Source: Corbicula japonica | Taxonomy: Eukaryota; Mollusca; Bivalvia; Venerida; Cyrenidae | Direction of reading: 5' to 3' | Assembly: GCA_038501625.1 (NCBI GenBank) | Contig: JAZAYU010000012.1 | Span: 558,001 to 622,000 of the forward strand | Length of the DNA stretch: 64,000 bases | Shown: positions 22,991-34,955 of the stretch, piece after piece | How positions within the stretch are numbered: the stretch's first letter is position 1 | Layout: each line of letters opens with the position of its first letter | Made by a program: the position numbers and the translations under genes | The notes under the pieces: model-generated | The model's database searches: none | What the model was told of the DNA's origin: nothing | Seen by the model: only the letters and a program-made list of their open reading frames with translations

Positions 22991-24733
22991 CCTCACCTCC
23001 TCTCCATAGCAGTCACCTAACGGGAGATGTTCTACCACCACCATTGAAAGAGTAGGTAGCACACTTCCCCAACAGAAGGGAGAGGTTTCAAAACATGAGG
23101 AACAATATAAGGCACGACCACCTAGACCCCCTTAACCTGTGGGCCTTCAGTAGTTCCTCTTACTGAAGTACCACAACCAAGTTACAATGCTGTCTTATAT
23201 CCAACTCTTAAGACATTTCAATTGGTTTGACTTATATTATTTTATTTCTTTTTGGTAATCGACTGAAAAAAATTCCAAATAGATTAACTAATGGGAAAAA
23301 AAAGTAGAAACGATATGATCATGATGTTAATTTACCTCAAATGCTGCAGATTCTGTATTTTTCCGATTAAAGGGACTTAATTAAAAAAATTTATGTAACT
23401 CATCTAGGCTATAATGGGTTAATAATTCTTACGAAGTAGGGACCCTCAATAGCTCAGTCGGTTAGAGCGCAAGTTAGCAAGGTAAATGACCTGGGGATGT
23501 CATTGGTTAGATTCCTAACAAAGATTATGAAATATTAATTAATAACATATTAAATAGTATGAAATTAATTTTACGACATATACTTTACTGTATATCAAAC
23601 GACTTCTAGCCATTACCTTTAGTTCTTGGTGAAATAACTCCTGATTTTTATCCTTAGACGTTTGCTGTTTGTCGAAATTCATAACCATGTCTACCAAATC
23701 ATGCGAACTCTTGAGTGTGTCAACAGATGTCCAAACAAGCAACAACTGTAGCTCGTGACGGTAGTTTTTTTTTGGTTGCATCAAAGCAAATGATATTTTA
23801 ATTGTTATAGGTGAACGCCATCTTACACGACAAATACGGTATATTGTCAGTTCGGTTTGATTGAGCCTGTTCATGAGCAGTAATGAAATGGAAGTACTGC
23901 CCACGCAGACTAGCAATGGGTTGAGCTCAACTAGATATTTACACCAGTAAAAAGTACTAATTTCGATCCATCTCAAACAATGGTGAGTATATGACAGTGA
24001 ACATGGAATTGTCAATAGGATATTTCCCATAAAATACCATTCCATGATCAGCGGCGTTTGGAACTAAACAGAATAAAATTTTGATAGGGAATTTGAAAAT
24101 ATAGCCCTATGCATCACAGATAAAGCCAATGGAAAACGTGATAATGCAGGAGAGGGGTGATTGAAAAATATGCATAGTTATGCAGGCTGTGTTATTGAAA
24201 CACAGTTGCCACACGGCACAAAAAATGCGGAATATGGAACAATGCATATTGTATGTACGGCTGTAATCATTTACAAAATCTGTTCTTACGGAATTCATAC
24301 ATTCATTTTGTATACCCAGTACACTAAGCGTGTGCATTTTTGTAGCTGTAGAAGTCAAGTTTTGGTCGATCTTGCTAAAAATTGGAATGTAAGTACATAA
24401 GGAGGATTATAAGAAAACTGTCGATTCAGAATTTTTATTTTTGGACGAAACTAATAATGAAACTAGACTTTCGGTACTTGGGCATCAATTTCTCTCGTGA
24501 GCAACGGTGAACTTTTACAACTATATGAGCAAATCTTGATTTGTTGGTCGATACTGGTACTTTTATGATATCTGGCATTTAGTAAGGGAACCATACAATC
24601 AAATCCAGGTCAGATTAGTGTCATTTGAGCTGAGAAATCGATTTTTTCTTACCTCTGGTAACTTTTAAAGACTTTGTTTTACTCAAAACGCGGTTATATC
24701 CGGTGTCCGGTCCCATACCGTGGAAATGCAGGT
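22991..24733. other. No firm gene; one weak minus-strand exon candidate
   Basis: A minus-strand frame of 168 codons (23539-24045) contains a stretch (about 23619-23755) that reads like ordinary protein and ends in CTAAAG followed by GTAATGG, a plausible donor. The acceptor side lacks a pyrimidine tract and no family is recognised. Confidence 0.2.
23452..23525 (+). mobile_element. Degenerate tRNA-derived SINE head
   Basis: TAGCTCAGTCGGTTAGAGCG is a good A box; GGTTAGATTCC about 45 bp on is a decayed B box. No closing acceptor stem, so it is not a tRNA gene. Confidence 0.5.
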
Positions 24734-24931
24734 TATTTTTTCATAGATTCTTCTCCGTGCGACTTCTGGAAATCCCCGACGCTTTTGTTAGGAGCGTTCT
24801 GATTGGTCGAACGATTTGTGTGCAAAGTATTTCCCGGACTAAGTCAATTTTTACACCAATCAGAACACACTAAACAAATGCGTAGGGGATTTCCGGAAGT
24901 CGCGCCAAGGAGAAGAATCTACGAAAATATA
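24734..24931. repeat. Foldback repeat, ~80-bp arms
   Basis: Left arm words ATAGATTCTTCTCC, CGACTTCTGGAAATCCCC and TTCTGATTGGT are mirrored on the right by ACCAATCAGAAC, GGGGATTTCCGGAAGTCG and GGAGAAGAATCTA. About 50 bp loop. Non-coding. Confidence 0.8.
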
Positions 24932-25619
24932 TACATTTTTTCAAACTACGATTTTGACGGTGTATTTTCGCATATTTTGATAGAATGGAACGATCTTAGT
25001 GACTGGACACCATTTTTACAAAAAAAAAACAACAAAAAAAACAAAAACAAAACAAAAACAAACAAAGGCGTATTTGTAAGGGTTGGCAGGGGGAAGGGCG
25101 GCTGGTCAAGCGCCAGTGTTTTTTTTCTGCGATTCTTTATTTGTTTAGTGAGAAATATCACATTTCATCCAACGATTGCAACGATTTAAGTAACAGAAAC
25201 ATAAACAATCATCATTTACCACATGTATCATTTAGTCAGGCTAATTTTCACAGACTAAATGTTTGTTTCAAAACGTCAACAGCTTTTCAAAGCTGATATG
25301 GTGAGTGGAAATGGTTAACTGTAAAGTCCGATTTTAAATGTATGGTTGATTACCATGAAAGCAGATAAAAGCCTTTCAACGTTAACTATGAAATCAGATT
25401 TCAAGAAAACTTGACAATGTTGTATGCAAACGCACTTTAAAACATAAGAAGCTAAAAGCATTGTTAACCAAAATGATGGTACTCAATGACATTTTCGATA
25501 CCGGAGCCTCTGAAGTCAAATCAGCAAGAACTCTTGTTAACAGGAAATAAAGACACTGATCAAGCTTTTTATCTGAGATATGTTAAATATGTATGCATGG
25601 GCCATATGTTCTCAAAGCT
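24932..25619. other. No gene supported
   Basis: An A-rich tract (25020-25070) and AT-rich unique DNA. Confidence 0.3.
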
Positions 25620-25830
25620 GGTCCGTGTCGTCCGCCGTTTTGGGCCGTATCGTCTTTCACTCTGGGTCGTATCGTATTTAACAATCAGACGTATCTAAAG
25701 ATATCTGCGTCATATGGTCTCAGAGCTGAGTCGTATCGTCTTTAACTCTGAGTCTTATCGTCTTTCAAATAACTCTGGGCCTTATCGCCTTTAACGACCG
25801 CCGCCGTAAAGTCCGCCAATATAGGCCGTA
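25620..25830. repeat. Degenerate tandem repeat with CGTATCGTCTTT words
   Basis: TCTGGGYCGTATCGTCTTTCA-type words recur about six times at irregular 25-45 bp spacing. Confidence 0.5.
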
Positions 25831-26608
25831 TCGGCGATGGGCTGAACATTATGTCCCTAGACTAGTCACAAGGTTGATAATAAGTTTGTTTTTGTTTATA
25901 TATATTTTATGAATCTTACCAAAATGCTTATTGAAGCCAGTCTATTTTATATCATACTGCAGTGCAGTGAGAGTGATGTCTGTATATATATGATGTGAAG
26001 TATAGATCTAATCTGTTTCCGTTTCATTGATTCGCATTTATTTACTCTATTATCGCCCTTGAAATTTACGTCACACCCGAAAATTTGTGTGAACTGAAAA
26101 TATGCGAAATATGTAGGTATTTTTTAATGTACATAGTTAAAACACATAGTCTATTGCAAAATCACTCAAGGGGACCCGAATAATGTATAATATGCAAATT
26201 CTTTACTTTGTTTTATGTTGACAAGGCTTCAGAGCGTAAAGTCTACGAAAACTAAACATTTCCGCCATTTGTTGTTGTCCCAATGAGTAACCCAGAAATG
26301 CTTTAAACTTTAAAATTCCATGTTCATATCAACGTATATAGTTATACTAACGTTTGAAGCACTGGACCATACACATGAAGTGATAAAAGTCTTGCACACT
26401 ACTGCATTTTTATCAAAAAACTTGTTAAGATAGTGAATACAAAATTATTTCCTCACAAATTAAGGCCAGTTACAGATGCCTGCTAGTAAAAGAAAAATAA
26501 ATCCTGGGTCATATGTTCAATTCCCATAGAAAAGGATCATTTGGAACAGCATTAGGGTAGTTACATGTAAATTTTTAATATCCTGGCCAAACCCCCTTGA
26601 AATGTACA
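25831..26608. other. Nothing recognised
   Basis: AT-rich DNA with no open frame of interest and no clear repeat. Confidence 0.3.
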
Positions 26609-26911
26609 TGTTACTGCCCCAAAAAGAGGTGTTTGAGCAACACTATTGATCCACCCACTGGATCTGCCCCTGCAGTCTGTATATTCAGGGTAGGGCACAT
26701 GGTAATGTTGAAAGAACTTGGGACATATATCTTCAAGAGTTACGAAGACCGTGGCTTTTATTATTTAAGTACACATCTGCCTCTGGTGTCTCTTTGCACA
26801 ATTTTCATCCACTGAGCAAGACCAGGTGCCCTACACTGAATATACAGGCTGCAGGGACAGATCCAGTAGGTGGATCAATAGCGTTGCTCAAACCCTTTTT
26901 TGGGGCAGCAA
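26609..26911. repeat. Foldback element, ~93-bp arms
   Basis: TGTTACTGCCCCAAAAAGAG at the left is mirrored by TTTTTTGGGGCAGCAACA at the right; arms continue through TTGAGCAAC, TATTGATCCACC, CTGGATCTG, CTGTATATTCAG and TAGGGCAC with few mismatches. About 110 bp unpaired centre. Confidence 0.88.
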
Positions 26912-27258
26912 CATCCCAGACAACCTAGAGAAGTGATGTCACATGGTAAAGTTAGACGGGTGACAAATAATCAGAGTAAATATTTAAAGTACAAGACCCT
27001 ATTCTGTTCGAGAAAGTGACATAGATCTTTATTAAATATCATTTATATCGGACATTCTTTGATCTAATTTAAAATAAAATGTCATGGAGTAACAAGATGG
27101 GTTACATCTCACCAGCTCTCTGCCTCAAAAGGCAAGGGTTCAGTAAAGCAGGTGTACAGCTGTAAATAAAGAGCAGAATTTTCAGTTGCAGACTGTATTT
27201 CTACATAACAGACCCCAAGCTTCAGTAATTTCTGTTATATGCCAGAAATCAATGTAGA
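26912..27258. other. Nothing recognised
   Basis: AT-rich spacer between the foldback and the pogo-like element; could contain 5' parts of ROCK but no exon or promoter could be recognised. Confidence 0.25.
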
Positions 27259-27260
27259 TA

Positions 27261-28474
27261 CAGTGAAGATCCAATATAACGCGGTCCGTGGGGTCCAGAC
27301 CCTCAAACCGCGTTATTATCAGATCTGCGATATTGGAGGGACAAAGGAACTTACGCTAATCATAAGTCCTTATATGGCGGATGTAATGTTGCTCTGGATA
27401 AGCATTATAATACATGTACAGTTATTTATCATAACGTTTTATCGGTATTTTGTCTAAGTATTCGGACACCAAAATTATTTTGCCAAAATAATTTTTTCAG
27501 CCTCGTAAAAATGGGACACCGAAAACAACATTTCTTCTTCCAGTAATACGCAGAGCATCGTCGCATTAAATAACACAGACTAATATGAATGATGTAAATT
27601 TCTGACCATGCATTTTAATTTTCGATGTTTAAGTCTGATTTTCATAATTTTTATTACGAGTTAGAAATAAAGTGAACGACATATATTTTTAATCGTGCTA
27701 ATACTTGCCCGTAAAATATCAGAGAAATGATACATGCACATTGACTAAAATCATCAAATTTAGAACTGCTATGAACACCTGTGAATGCCGACGTTCAACA
27801 GTCCTGTTTATTGACCGTTTTGATCTAAATTGTCAGCGATGCTTGTGTATTTAACATCAAATACACCGACATCAACTTGAAACAGTGCTCATCGCTCAAA
27901 AATCGATCGACGCTATTGTACAAAAGAATTTCAACCCGTCAACAAACTAGGATGGTTTCATTTCTAAATCAGATGATTGTTTGATTGACAGCGTATCTAG
28001 TATAATTATTGCTAATTTCTGATCAGGTTGTATTTGTGTCTGCATTACCGGCCTTGCGCTGAATTGGCGGTTTGCAAGTAATCTATTTCACCCCTATTTG
28101 CGAAAACCATTGCATTTTTTGTTGATTATACAACAATAGGATGTTTATTTAACAACTATGGAGTTAATTGCTTGACAAAGGTTAGCAGAAATTTCAAAGG
28201 AAGAAAAGTCTGACAGGTGTTTACTTATTCTTGGTTTACGTTTACACACATGTTAATTAATGTACATGTATCTAAATGTTCAGACAATCTTTCTTTAAAT
28301 AAAACTTCTCGTCTCTAAATATTTGTTTAGCCAGAAAAATGATTTTTTTTCGGTCCAAATACTCATTAGACAAAATACGGGTATCATTTTATGGGGAAAA
28401 AAGGGGTCCACGGATCGACCGCGTTATATTGGATTTCGCGATATAGCGAATCGCGATATAGCGGAGCTCCAATG
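27261..28474. mobile_element. Pogo/Tigger-like non-autonomous DNA transposon, ~1.2 kb
   Basis: Flanked by TA at 27259-27260 and 28475-28476. The left end CAGTGAAGATCCAATATAAC with GCGGTCCGTGGGGTCC and the right end GGTCCACGGATCGACCGCG with TTATATTGGATTTCGCG are inverse over about 55 bp. The right end also repeats the TATCGCG motif. TA target and CAGTG-type ends fit Tc1/mariner/pogo. No transposase ORF; the interior is AT-rich. Confidence 0.75.
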
Positions 28475-28707
28475 TAGTACCTATTGTTTGTTGTTGTATG
28501 TTTTGGTCTGAAAAAGACTGAAATTTTGAAAATTCACTAATATTTAAACTTGCTGACAAGTTCAAAATTCAAAATGTTTAGCCTCACAAAAATACATTAT
28601 TTTTTTAGTAATGATAGATAGAGATCTTTAAGATCTTTTAGTCTGATTGATATCAGCTTAAAAGTTCACTTGTTGCTTTCAGATTGTGGATTACCTAGAA
28701 GGTGACA

Positions 28708-28800
28708 ATGAGCAATATACCACCGGCTCATCAACGTCTTGAGTCCCTCGAGAAGAGACTGCAAGATCCTAACTCGGAACTCAATATCGACAGTCTTCTT
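28708..28800 (+). CDS. ROCK: ROCK exon 1 of CDS (residues 1-31)
   Basis: ATG at 28708; an in-frame TAG at 28696-28698 rules out a longer N-terminus in this exon. TTGCTTTCAG at 28673-28682 looks like an acceptor, so a 5' UTR exon probably lies upstream. Encodes MSNIPPAHQRLESLEKRLQD and on to IDSLL, matching the N-terminal helical start of ROCK. Donor GTAAGTGAA at 28801; phase 0. Confidence 0.93.
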
Positions 28801-29122
28801 GTAAGTGAATGAACAGATTATTAATTATGCATGTCCGCTTGGCACAGATCAGGGATTTCAATAGCATCTGAAAACCAGGGGTCATTGGACCCCTGTTGAG
28901 AATTTTCATGGAGTCATAATCTCATATCTTGTATATCGTGAACTTTACTACTTATAAAAATCTTTAACTTCATTTTAATTAATTTTCATGGGTCAAATGT
29001 TTACATCTTATGTAAAATGGAATATACACAATATTTATCTTTTTCCTTGCAAAATTTTATCACTTTTCCTTAATTCTTAATTGGCAGTATCTGTGCCAAG
29101 TGGTTATGCTGCTCATTCATAA
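28801..29122 (+). other. ROCK intron 1, first part: nothing specific
   Basis: AT-rich intron sequence with a short ACC/GGT inverted patch near 28873-28903. Confidence 0.4.
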
Positions 29123-29135
29123 TAAGTTGCAGGAA

Positions 29136-29341
29136 GATCAGTGGTCTAGGGGTAGAGCATCGGACTCCAGATCCGGAGATTGCGGGTTCAAATCCCACCA
29201 GGGATGAGGTTCGTCTGCAGTTTCCTCAGTCCACATTCGGCGCGAGTACTGGTTGGAAAAGCAGGAAGCAGTCATCAAACATGATTAATATAAGTTGGAA
29301 TAACTTGTTTCGCAATCGATGTAAAATAAATAAGTTTAAAC
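29136..29341 (+). mobile_element. Full-length tRNA-derived SINE with 13-bp target duplication
   Basis: TAAGTTGCAGGAA flanks it at 29123-29135 and 29342-29354. The head has an A box (TGGTCTAGGGGTAGAGC), a Trp-like anticodon loop (CTCCAGA) on a good stem, and a B box (GGGTTCAAATCCC), but no 5' acceptor strand pairs with the 3' side. A ~125-bp unrelated body follows. Exact, unmutated target duplications suggest a young insertion. Confidence 0.85.
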
Positions 29342-29354
29342 TAAGTTGCAGGAA

Positions 29355-29947
29355 TTTCAATAGATGCAGATTCTTGCATTTTTATGCAAGCAATTTTTCT
29401 ACTTTTGACCCCAACCAATTCTGAGCTTGGGGTCAATTGATGCAGGCAAATTGAAGAAAATTTGTCAAATTTTGCAAGAATAAGATTAATATTATGTACC
29501 GATATGTTGCATTTTAATTATGGAGTAAATCTCTGCATGTTGCTCGCAGTTATTACTTCCAGCATAATGTGATTGATAAAATACAAATGGCCAGGGGTTC
29601 CACTATGTGCTGAATCTCAAGGGTTATTTTGATCATTTGTAGGGAATTTTGTCAATGTTTAGCCCAAAATACCCCTTATTTAAGGAAAAAATACCCCTTA
29701 TTTAAGGAAAAAATGACTGTTCGGCTAAAATCATAGGGGTCAAAATGAGACATTATGGAAATTTCAAGGGTCAAAGAGTCATCTCCCTGGTCAAATGGAG
29801 CCCCTGATGGCTTTATTTGAATTTAACATTTTCCTAATTTCAAAGTTTGATGCAAACTCTGATATAAAAAAATGACACATCCAGTGATGTCAATGTTGAG
29901 CTTTTTTCCTGTTTTCTATAAATTTCCCAGCAATCCTTGCTGAAACA
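29355..29947 (+). other. ROCK intron 1: nothing specific
   Basis: AT-rich DNA; a 20-bp direct doubling of ATACCCCTTATTTAAGGAAA lies at 29669-29711. Confidence 0.4.
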
Positions 29948-30214
29948 TTTTAAAGTTTCAGCTAACTAAACACTATAACAGTAGAGTCATTCTTAACAAG
30001 AAATCAGTTTCTATATTGATTTCATCGTTTCTGTCAAATACAGGGCTCTCACTAGAGGGAGACTTGGGAGAAGTCTCCCAAAAGTGACAAGACTTCTCCC
30101 TGCTTTGAGTTGAGTTGACAAAAAGCCGTCAGTGCAGATCCTGGTTGCACATAAATTAAAATGCATATAGAGTCAAACCTGTTTTTAAAGACCACCAAAG
30201 AGAAAAACTAAAAG

Positions 30215-31676
30215 CAGGCTGTCAACCGATTCCTATATTCCTATATTTCTCCTATATTTTGGATCAGAATCCTATATTCTGAAAAGCCTCCTATATTCCT
30301 ATATTTCTCCTATATTTTTATGTATATTCCTATATTTTTTAGTATTTGTTTTGCCGATTAATGAAGAGAGTAAATATTGCTTTGATACTGCTTTTGCTTT
30401 CTTCTTTTTATTTCTAGAACAAAACTCAACTTTTAGATTGGTGAAAACTTGGCAGGTGGCATTTACTTCAGTTTTAATCTGATTCTCTAACAACTTTGTA
30501 GCAGGTTTCTGAGTATTAAGGCTTACCTAACAAAAACAAATTTTCACTTCTATGCAGAATTCTTGTTGCAGTTGCAACCAAATGCAAAAAATGTTAAAGA
30601 TTATTAAATTTTATTCACCAACTGCAATGACTAGAGAGCTTATATTTGGTATAGTGTATATGGTCGTCTAAAATGTCAAGATGGATCCCTTGGAAAAACA
30701 TGCTTGACTGTGAACAAGAATTCTTCAGCTGACTTTTGTGTCCAGTTTTCCAGTTATCAAACTCTGTTGGAAAAGAGTGTATGCAAAAGAAGGTGAAAAT
30801 ACGATTCAAAAGGCAAAGTCAAATAAAGGGAGGTTATAAAAACAATATTGTTTAAAAATTTGCAACAATTTGTTCAATAAATTGAGATAACTTCAATGAG
30901 CCTAACAGGTATAATGTCCTATTCCCAAGAAGGCTTTGGTTTTTGAAAATTATTGCGTTTGTATAGAAACTCAGTAGCAGTTTGAATTAAAGTTCAGTTA
31001 TGTTTATAAATTGATACGTTTTTATCATTTCTCATGAAACTTGTAGCAATATTCTTTTTATTAAGGTTAACTAACTTATTTGACTGTAGTACTGTTCCAT
31101 GCAGATTAAATAAATAAATGGAATTGTTAAAAATCGCTTATTCCGGAACTTCTAGAGTAGTGAAGGGCATATAATTTTGTATAATGTATTGCCTACAGGT
31201 TCTCAATAGAGTTTGTCCAAAGTAAGGCATTGGGGTCACTTTTGACTGAACACTTTTGGACATTGTAACCCAGATTTTTACACCAAGCATTATGACTATG
31301 TGGATGGGCCGATGCTGTGTACAGTACTATATATCATAGAAGACAAACAAAAACTGAAAAATCCAGCTTTGTTAATGCATTTTCTGCATTTCCCCCTTGT
31401 TTGAATGGTCATTCAGATGCTGGTGATGTGCTTGATGGTGCTGATGTTAAAGTTAATGGTTTCCATAATTTTTACAGTAGACATTTTGGACCTTGATAAT
31501 TGTAGAAACAGTAAATGCACAGGTGAAAATCATTTGTATAAGTGCAAGTAAATAAAACTATTATCAGTTCCAAACTCCTATATTTTGCCTCAAAATCATC
31601 CAAAAACTCCTATATTTGTTGCAAAAATATTCCTATATTTTTCCAATATTTTGGAGATGACCTAGTTGACAGCCTG
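30215..31676. mobile_element. 1,462-bp DNA transposon, CAGGCTGTCAAC ends, absent from copy 2
   Basis: Ends CAGGCTGTCAAC and GTTGACAGCCTG are perfect inverses; TAAAAG flanks both sides (30209-30214, 31677-31682) and occurs once in the empty copy 2. Both subterminal regions are packed with CCTATATT words (about a dozen), a pattern seen at transposase-binding ends. Two minus-strand frames (64 codons each) show no known domain. Superfamily not assigned; the 6-bp duplication is unusual. Confidence 0.88.
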
Positions 31677-32303
31677 TAAAAGTATTCTTTGAAAGATGGT
31701 CTCTGATCACAGGTGTATTTGTTACTTTTATTATATACCCATGAATGATTTTAGCATAGTGCATCGAAAATCCGCAAAATTGATAACTCGTCAGATTAGA
31801 AATTCCGTATCGAACAATGTCCAGCTTCCCGTGTTCTATGTGACGTCATATACTAGTCACACTAGGTTGTTGTAATTTTCCGGCACATAACGAACTCCAA
31901 AATAGGAAATTTCCGTCGCAGTTTTACAAACGTTGTGGTATTTTTACTCCATTCATAAATTTTCAATGCTATTCATAAATTTACCGTCGCGTTACTATTT
32001 TTATTTCTGCTATTAGGTAAAGCACATTTTTGATGAAATTTTGTTGTTTAGTTTATTTAAATTTGTTTTGAGCGAGAAGGGTATATAATAAAAGGAACAT
32101 TATGACAGTATGCATTCTGTAGGTTTGTATTATTTCTCGTTGCGTATGTAACCACATCAACCTTTGGTCTTGCGCGATATTGTTTACATGGCCTACAGAA
32201 TGCATACTGTTATAATATGCCATATATATCAGTTAGTGGAACAAATAAAATGTGGTCTTAATGCAGAGGTGGTCTTTGTATTTAGCACAGGTTGCAATGT
32301 GTT

Positions 32304-32545
32304 TTAACCCTTTCATTCATAGATACACCTTTATTGCGTGGGTGAACAGTTGAGATCCAGATCAGCCGGTAATCTGTGCTGTCTAATCAGGATCTCAACT
32401 GTTCGCTTCTTGATTCGTTTGGTTATTTCTGACCAAAAATGCAATCAGTGCAGATCCTGATCAGATGGCACGGATGTGCCAGCTGATCTGGATCTATACT
32501 GGTCGCACATGTGTAAAAATGCATATATACGGAGGTAAGGGTTAA
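32304..32545. mobile_element. TTAA doubly palindromic MITE (copy 1 side)
   Basis: TTAACCCTTTC ... AAGGGTTAA ends. Contains two successive hairpins built on GATCCAGATCAGC / GCTGATCTGGATC. Allelic partner at 38051-38296. Confidence 0.85.
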
Positions 32546-32997
32546 AGGAAGTGATAATAAAGAAACATTAATTTTATGTAATTTTGTTCACTGTCAGTAT
32601 AACCCTACTGATGATTACTATAACACATGCACTCTGAGATGTTACCTGGCAAAAAAACATTACAAGAATAACTCTGGAGAGACTTTTCAAATTATTCAAA
32701 TTTCTGGTGTTCTGAAATCTAGGTACTGGTTTTTGTGCTGATTAATTGGTGTTTACTCAGGAACAATGGTCTGTTTGCTACATGCTATACAGAGATGTAC
32801 TTGGAGTTTGTATTGTTTATGGGTTAAGGGTGGCTCTGTGTTGAATTAGCTGATCACAGAGCCAAGTATCAAGTAGAAAGTAAACCATTCCGACATGTGT
32901 TGGCCTTCCACAGCTTCCTTACTGTTGTTATTAATACATTAGTATTTATAGATCATCCTGGAGTTGTGGTTAAATCATTTAGTGCATGCTTGTGTTT

Positions 32998-33655
32998 TAA
33001 CCCTCAACTCTATGGGATATGGCTGTTTTCCATGGGGGGGGGGAATAGTTTAGATCTGGATCAGCATGTACAAAATGCCATCTGATCAGGATCATCACTG
33101 TGCACCTTATGGTTCATTAGGTTAGGCCAGAGAAAATAAATTGTTAGATTCTCATCCGGATTTTGGGAAAAAAAGGGGCGGGTGGACACTTTTTATTTTC
33201 TATGTTTTTATTTACGAAATACCTGAGAATAGAAGTAAAAACTAACAAAAGTAGCAAGTTGTTGCCTATCCTTGCTTGAAAAGCCAAACCAGTCTTAAAT
33301 AATGACATCATAGCCTTCGGTGAGCTTTGAAATGATGAACATTTTGTGTTATTCTTGCCATCCATATGTGTTTTTTTTTTACTTAATGATCTAAGCATCA
33401 GTATCTGGGATGGTCTAAAACCCCTTTCTATCCGGAACAGAATATGTTCCTATTTTTTTACCAATAAATATTTTGGGGCAGGTGGTTTTGGACAGGGGCA
33501 GGCGGGGATGAGAATCAAAAATATTTTTTTCTATTGCCTTATATCTGACCAAGAGTAAAAAGGTACATTCTGATCAGATTGAATTGATGTGCCGGCTGAT
33601 CTGGATCTACACTGTTCCAACTTGTATGCAATAAAACTCGGAGTAAAGGGTTAAC
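32998..33655. mobile_element. Old TTAA-family copy split by another MITE
   Basis: Left remnant 32998-33123 (TTTTAACCCTCAACTC, AGTTTAGATCTGGATCAG) and right remnant 33541-33655 (GGCTGATCTGGATCTACACT ... GGGTTAACCC) belong to one element interrupted by the 33124-33540 insertion. Confidence 0.65.
33124..33540. mobile_element. GGCCAGAGAAAA-type MITE, nested
   Basis: Same ends as the element at 5091-5318 but longer inside (about 415 bp). Confidence 0.75.
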
Positions 33656-33864
33656 CCTAAACTCTGTGGGATACAGCATAAATCCTATGTCTTGTCAGCA
33701 TAGATCCAGATCAGCCAGAATAAGTTGGTTAAAAATCTACAAAAGTCACATTTTGGTTTCATTTTGTTATTTCTGACCATAAAGTGAACAGTGTAGGTCC
33801 CGAACACACTGCACAGATGTTGCACTAGATCTAAACTGGTTGAACATAGGATGCAAGTCACATA

Positions 33865-34121
33865 TACTCAACAAAAAAAGAAACCTGACACTGTAACTTT
33901 GAATTAGTATGAGGTGCATATTCAAAATCTATATATTTTTGCACCATCCAAAAGAAAATAACCACTGAATCACTTGTTTCATGCACCAAAAATATCAAAA
34001 TGCATAATTAAGTTCAAAACATGCACAATTTTTATTACATACCACAATTCAATTAGCTTTAAATCTGATTCCAGGAAAATACACCAAATATAAAGTGTCA
34101 GGTTTCTATTTTTGTTGAGTA
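33865..34121. mobile_element. 257-bp mariner-type MITE, absent from copy 2
   Basis: TACTCAACAAAAAAAGAAAC with CTGACACT at the left, the inverse AGTGTCAGGTTTC with GTTGAGTA at the right. TA at 33863-33864 and 34122-34123; copy 2 reads straight through with a single TA (CACATAGTTG). Confidence 0.9.
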
Positions 34122-34374
34122 TAGTTGTATTGAAGCAGTTATTAATTTTCACTATACAAGGTTTCCCAGTGCTTTATACAGTTGTTTTAAAGTTACTGTT
34201 CTAAAGGTGTTTTATACCTGAAGTACTTAATTTCTTTTAATTAATAAATAAATAATTATGCTACCGCAAATACAGAAATATATTCAACAGTTTTATATGT
34301 AACAGTTTTTGTATGTCCCACTGTTCATTTATGTCATCAAACTCCTTATTCACTATCTGGCAAAGGGGTAGATT

Positions 34375-34955
34375 CACGAAGGGTCAAAATTGGCCTAAAA
34401 TTACCTCAAATTTTCAAATTGCATTTACATCACTGAAAGTGTGCTTTTTATAATCAATAATGGTTGTTTTCTTGAAAAGATAAAAAGTGAAGGTGAACCC
34501 ATAAACCAAAAAAAAAAAATTAAGTATGTCATATATGTCTGAAATTTGAAACTGTTTGCCAAAATGCAATTTTTTGTTAAATTTTCATCATATTTTGGTG
34601 ATTTTCATATTGGGCACAGGCTTCGACCAAACTAATTTAAAGTATTTTCTTTGTATAAATGTGTGCTGAATTCATGGTCAAAATTTGATTTTGGTCGAGA
34701 AGTGTGCCCTTATCGAAATCCTCTAAAATCTGTTGTGAAAATGAACAAAATATTAATTTTTGCACATTTTCCTCATTTTTAGCAATTTTGATGGCCCCTT
34801 GTCAAACACCTTAAGCAGTAATCAATATAAAATTTTAAGATACGAAAAGTATAACTATTTATGTATTCAATGGCATTAAAATTTAAGATATGGAATAAAA
34901 TTTAAAATTTTACATATTGTTAGGCCAATATTAGGCCTTTGTGAACCTACTCCTT
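34375..34955. mobile_element. ~580-bp MITE, absent from copy 2
   Basis: Left GGGGTAGATTCACGAAGG ... TTGGCCTAA; right TTAGGCCAATATTAGGCC ... GTGAACCTACTCC, imperfect inverses over about 35 bp. Copy 2 has CTGGCAAATCTATCC at the site. Target duplication unclear. Confidence 0.75.

Noticed and set aside
22628..23062. 144-codon minus-strand Gly/Arg/Glu-rich frame
   Set aside because: Produced by the C/T low-complexity tract; a second overlapping frame looks the same.
23539..24045. 168-codon minus-strand gene
   Set aside because: Only a short central stretch looks protein-like; no family, weak acceptor, AT-rich remainder. Kept only as a low-confidence note.
24803..25189. 128-codon + frame
   Set aside because: Starts inside a foldback repeat and runs through an A-rich tract; no domain.
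29136..29210. tRNA-Trp gene
   Set aside because: Anticodon stem-loop and B box are good, but the acceptor stem does not pair and a SINE body with flanking duplications follows.
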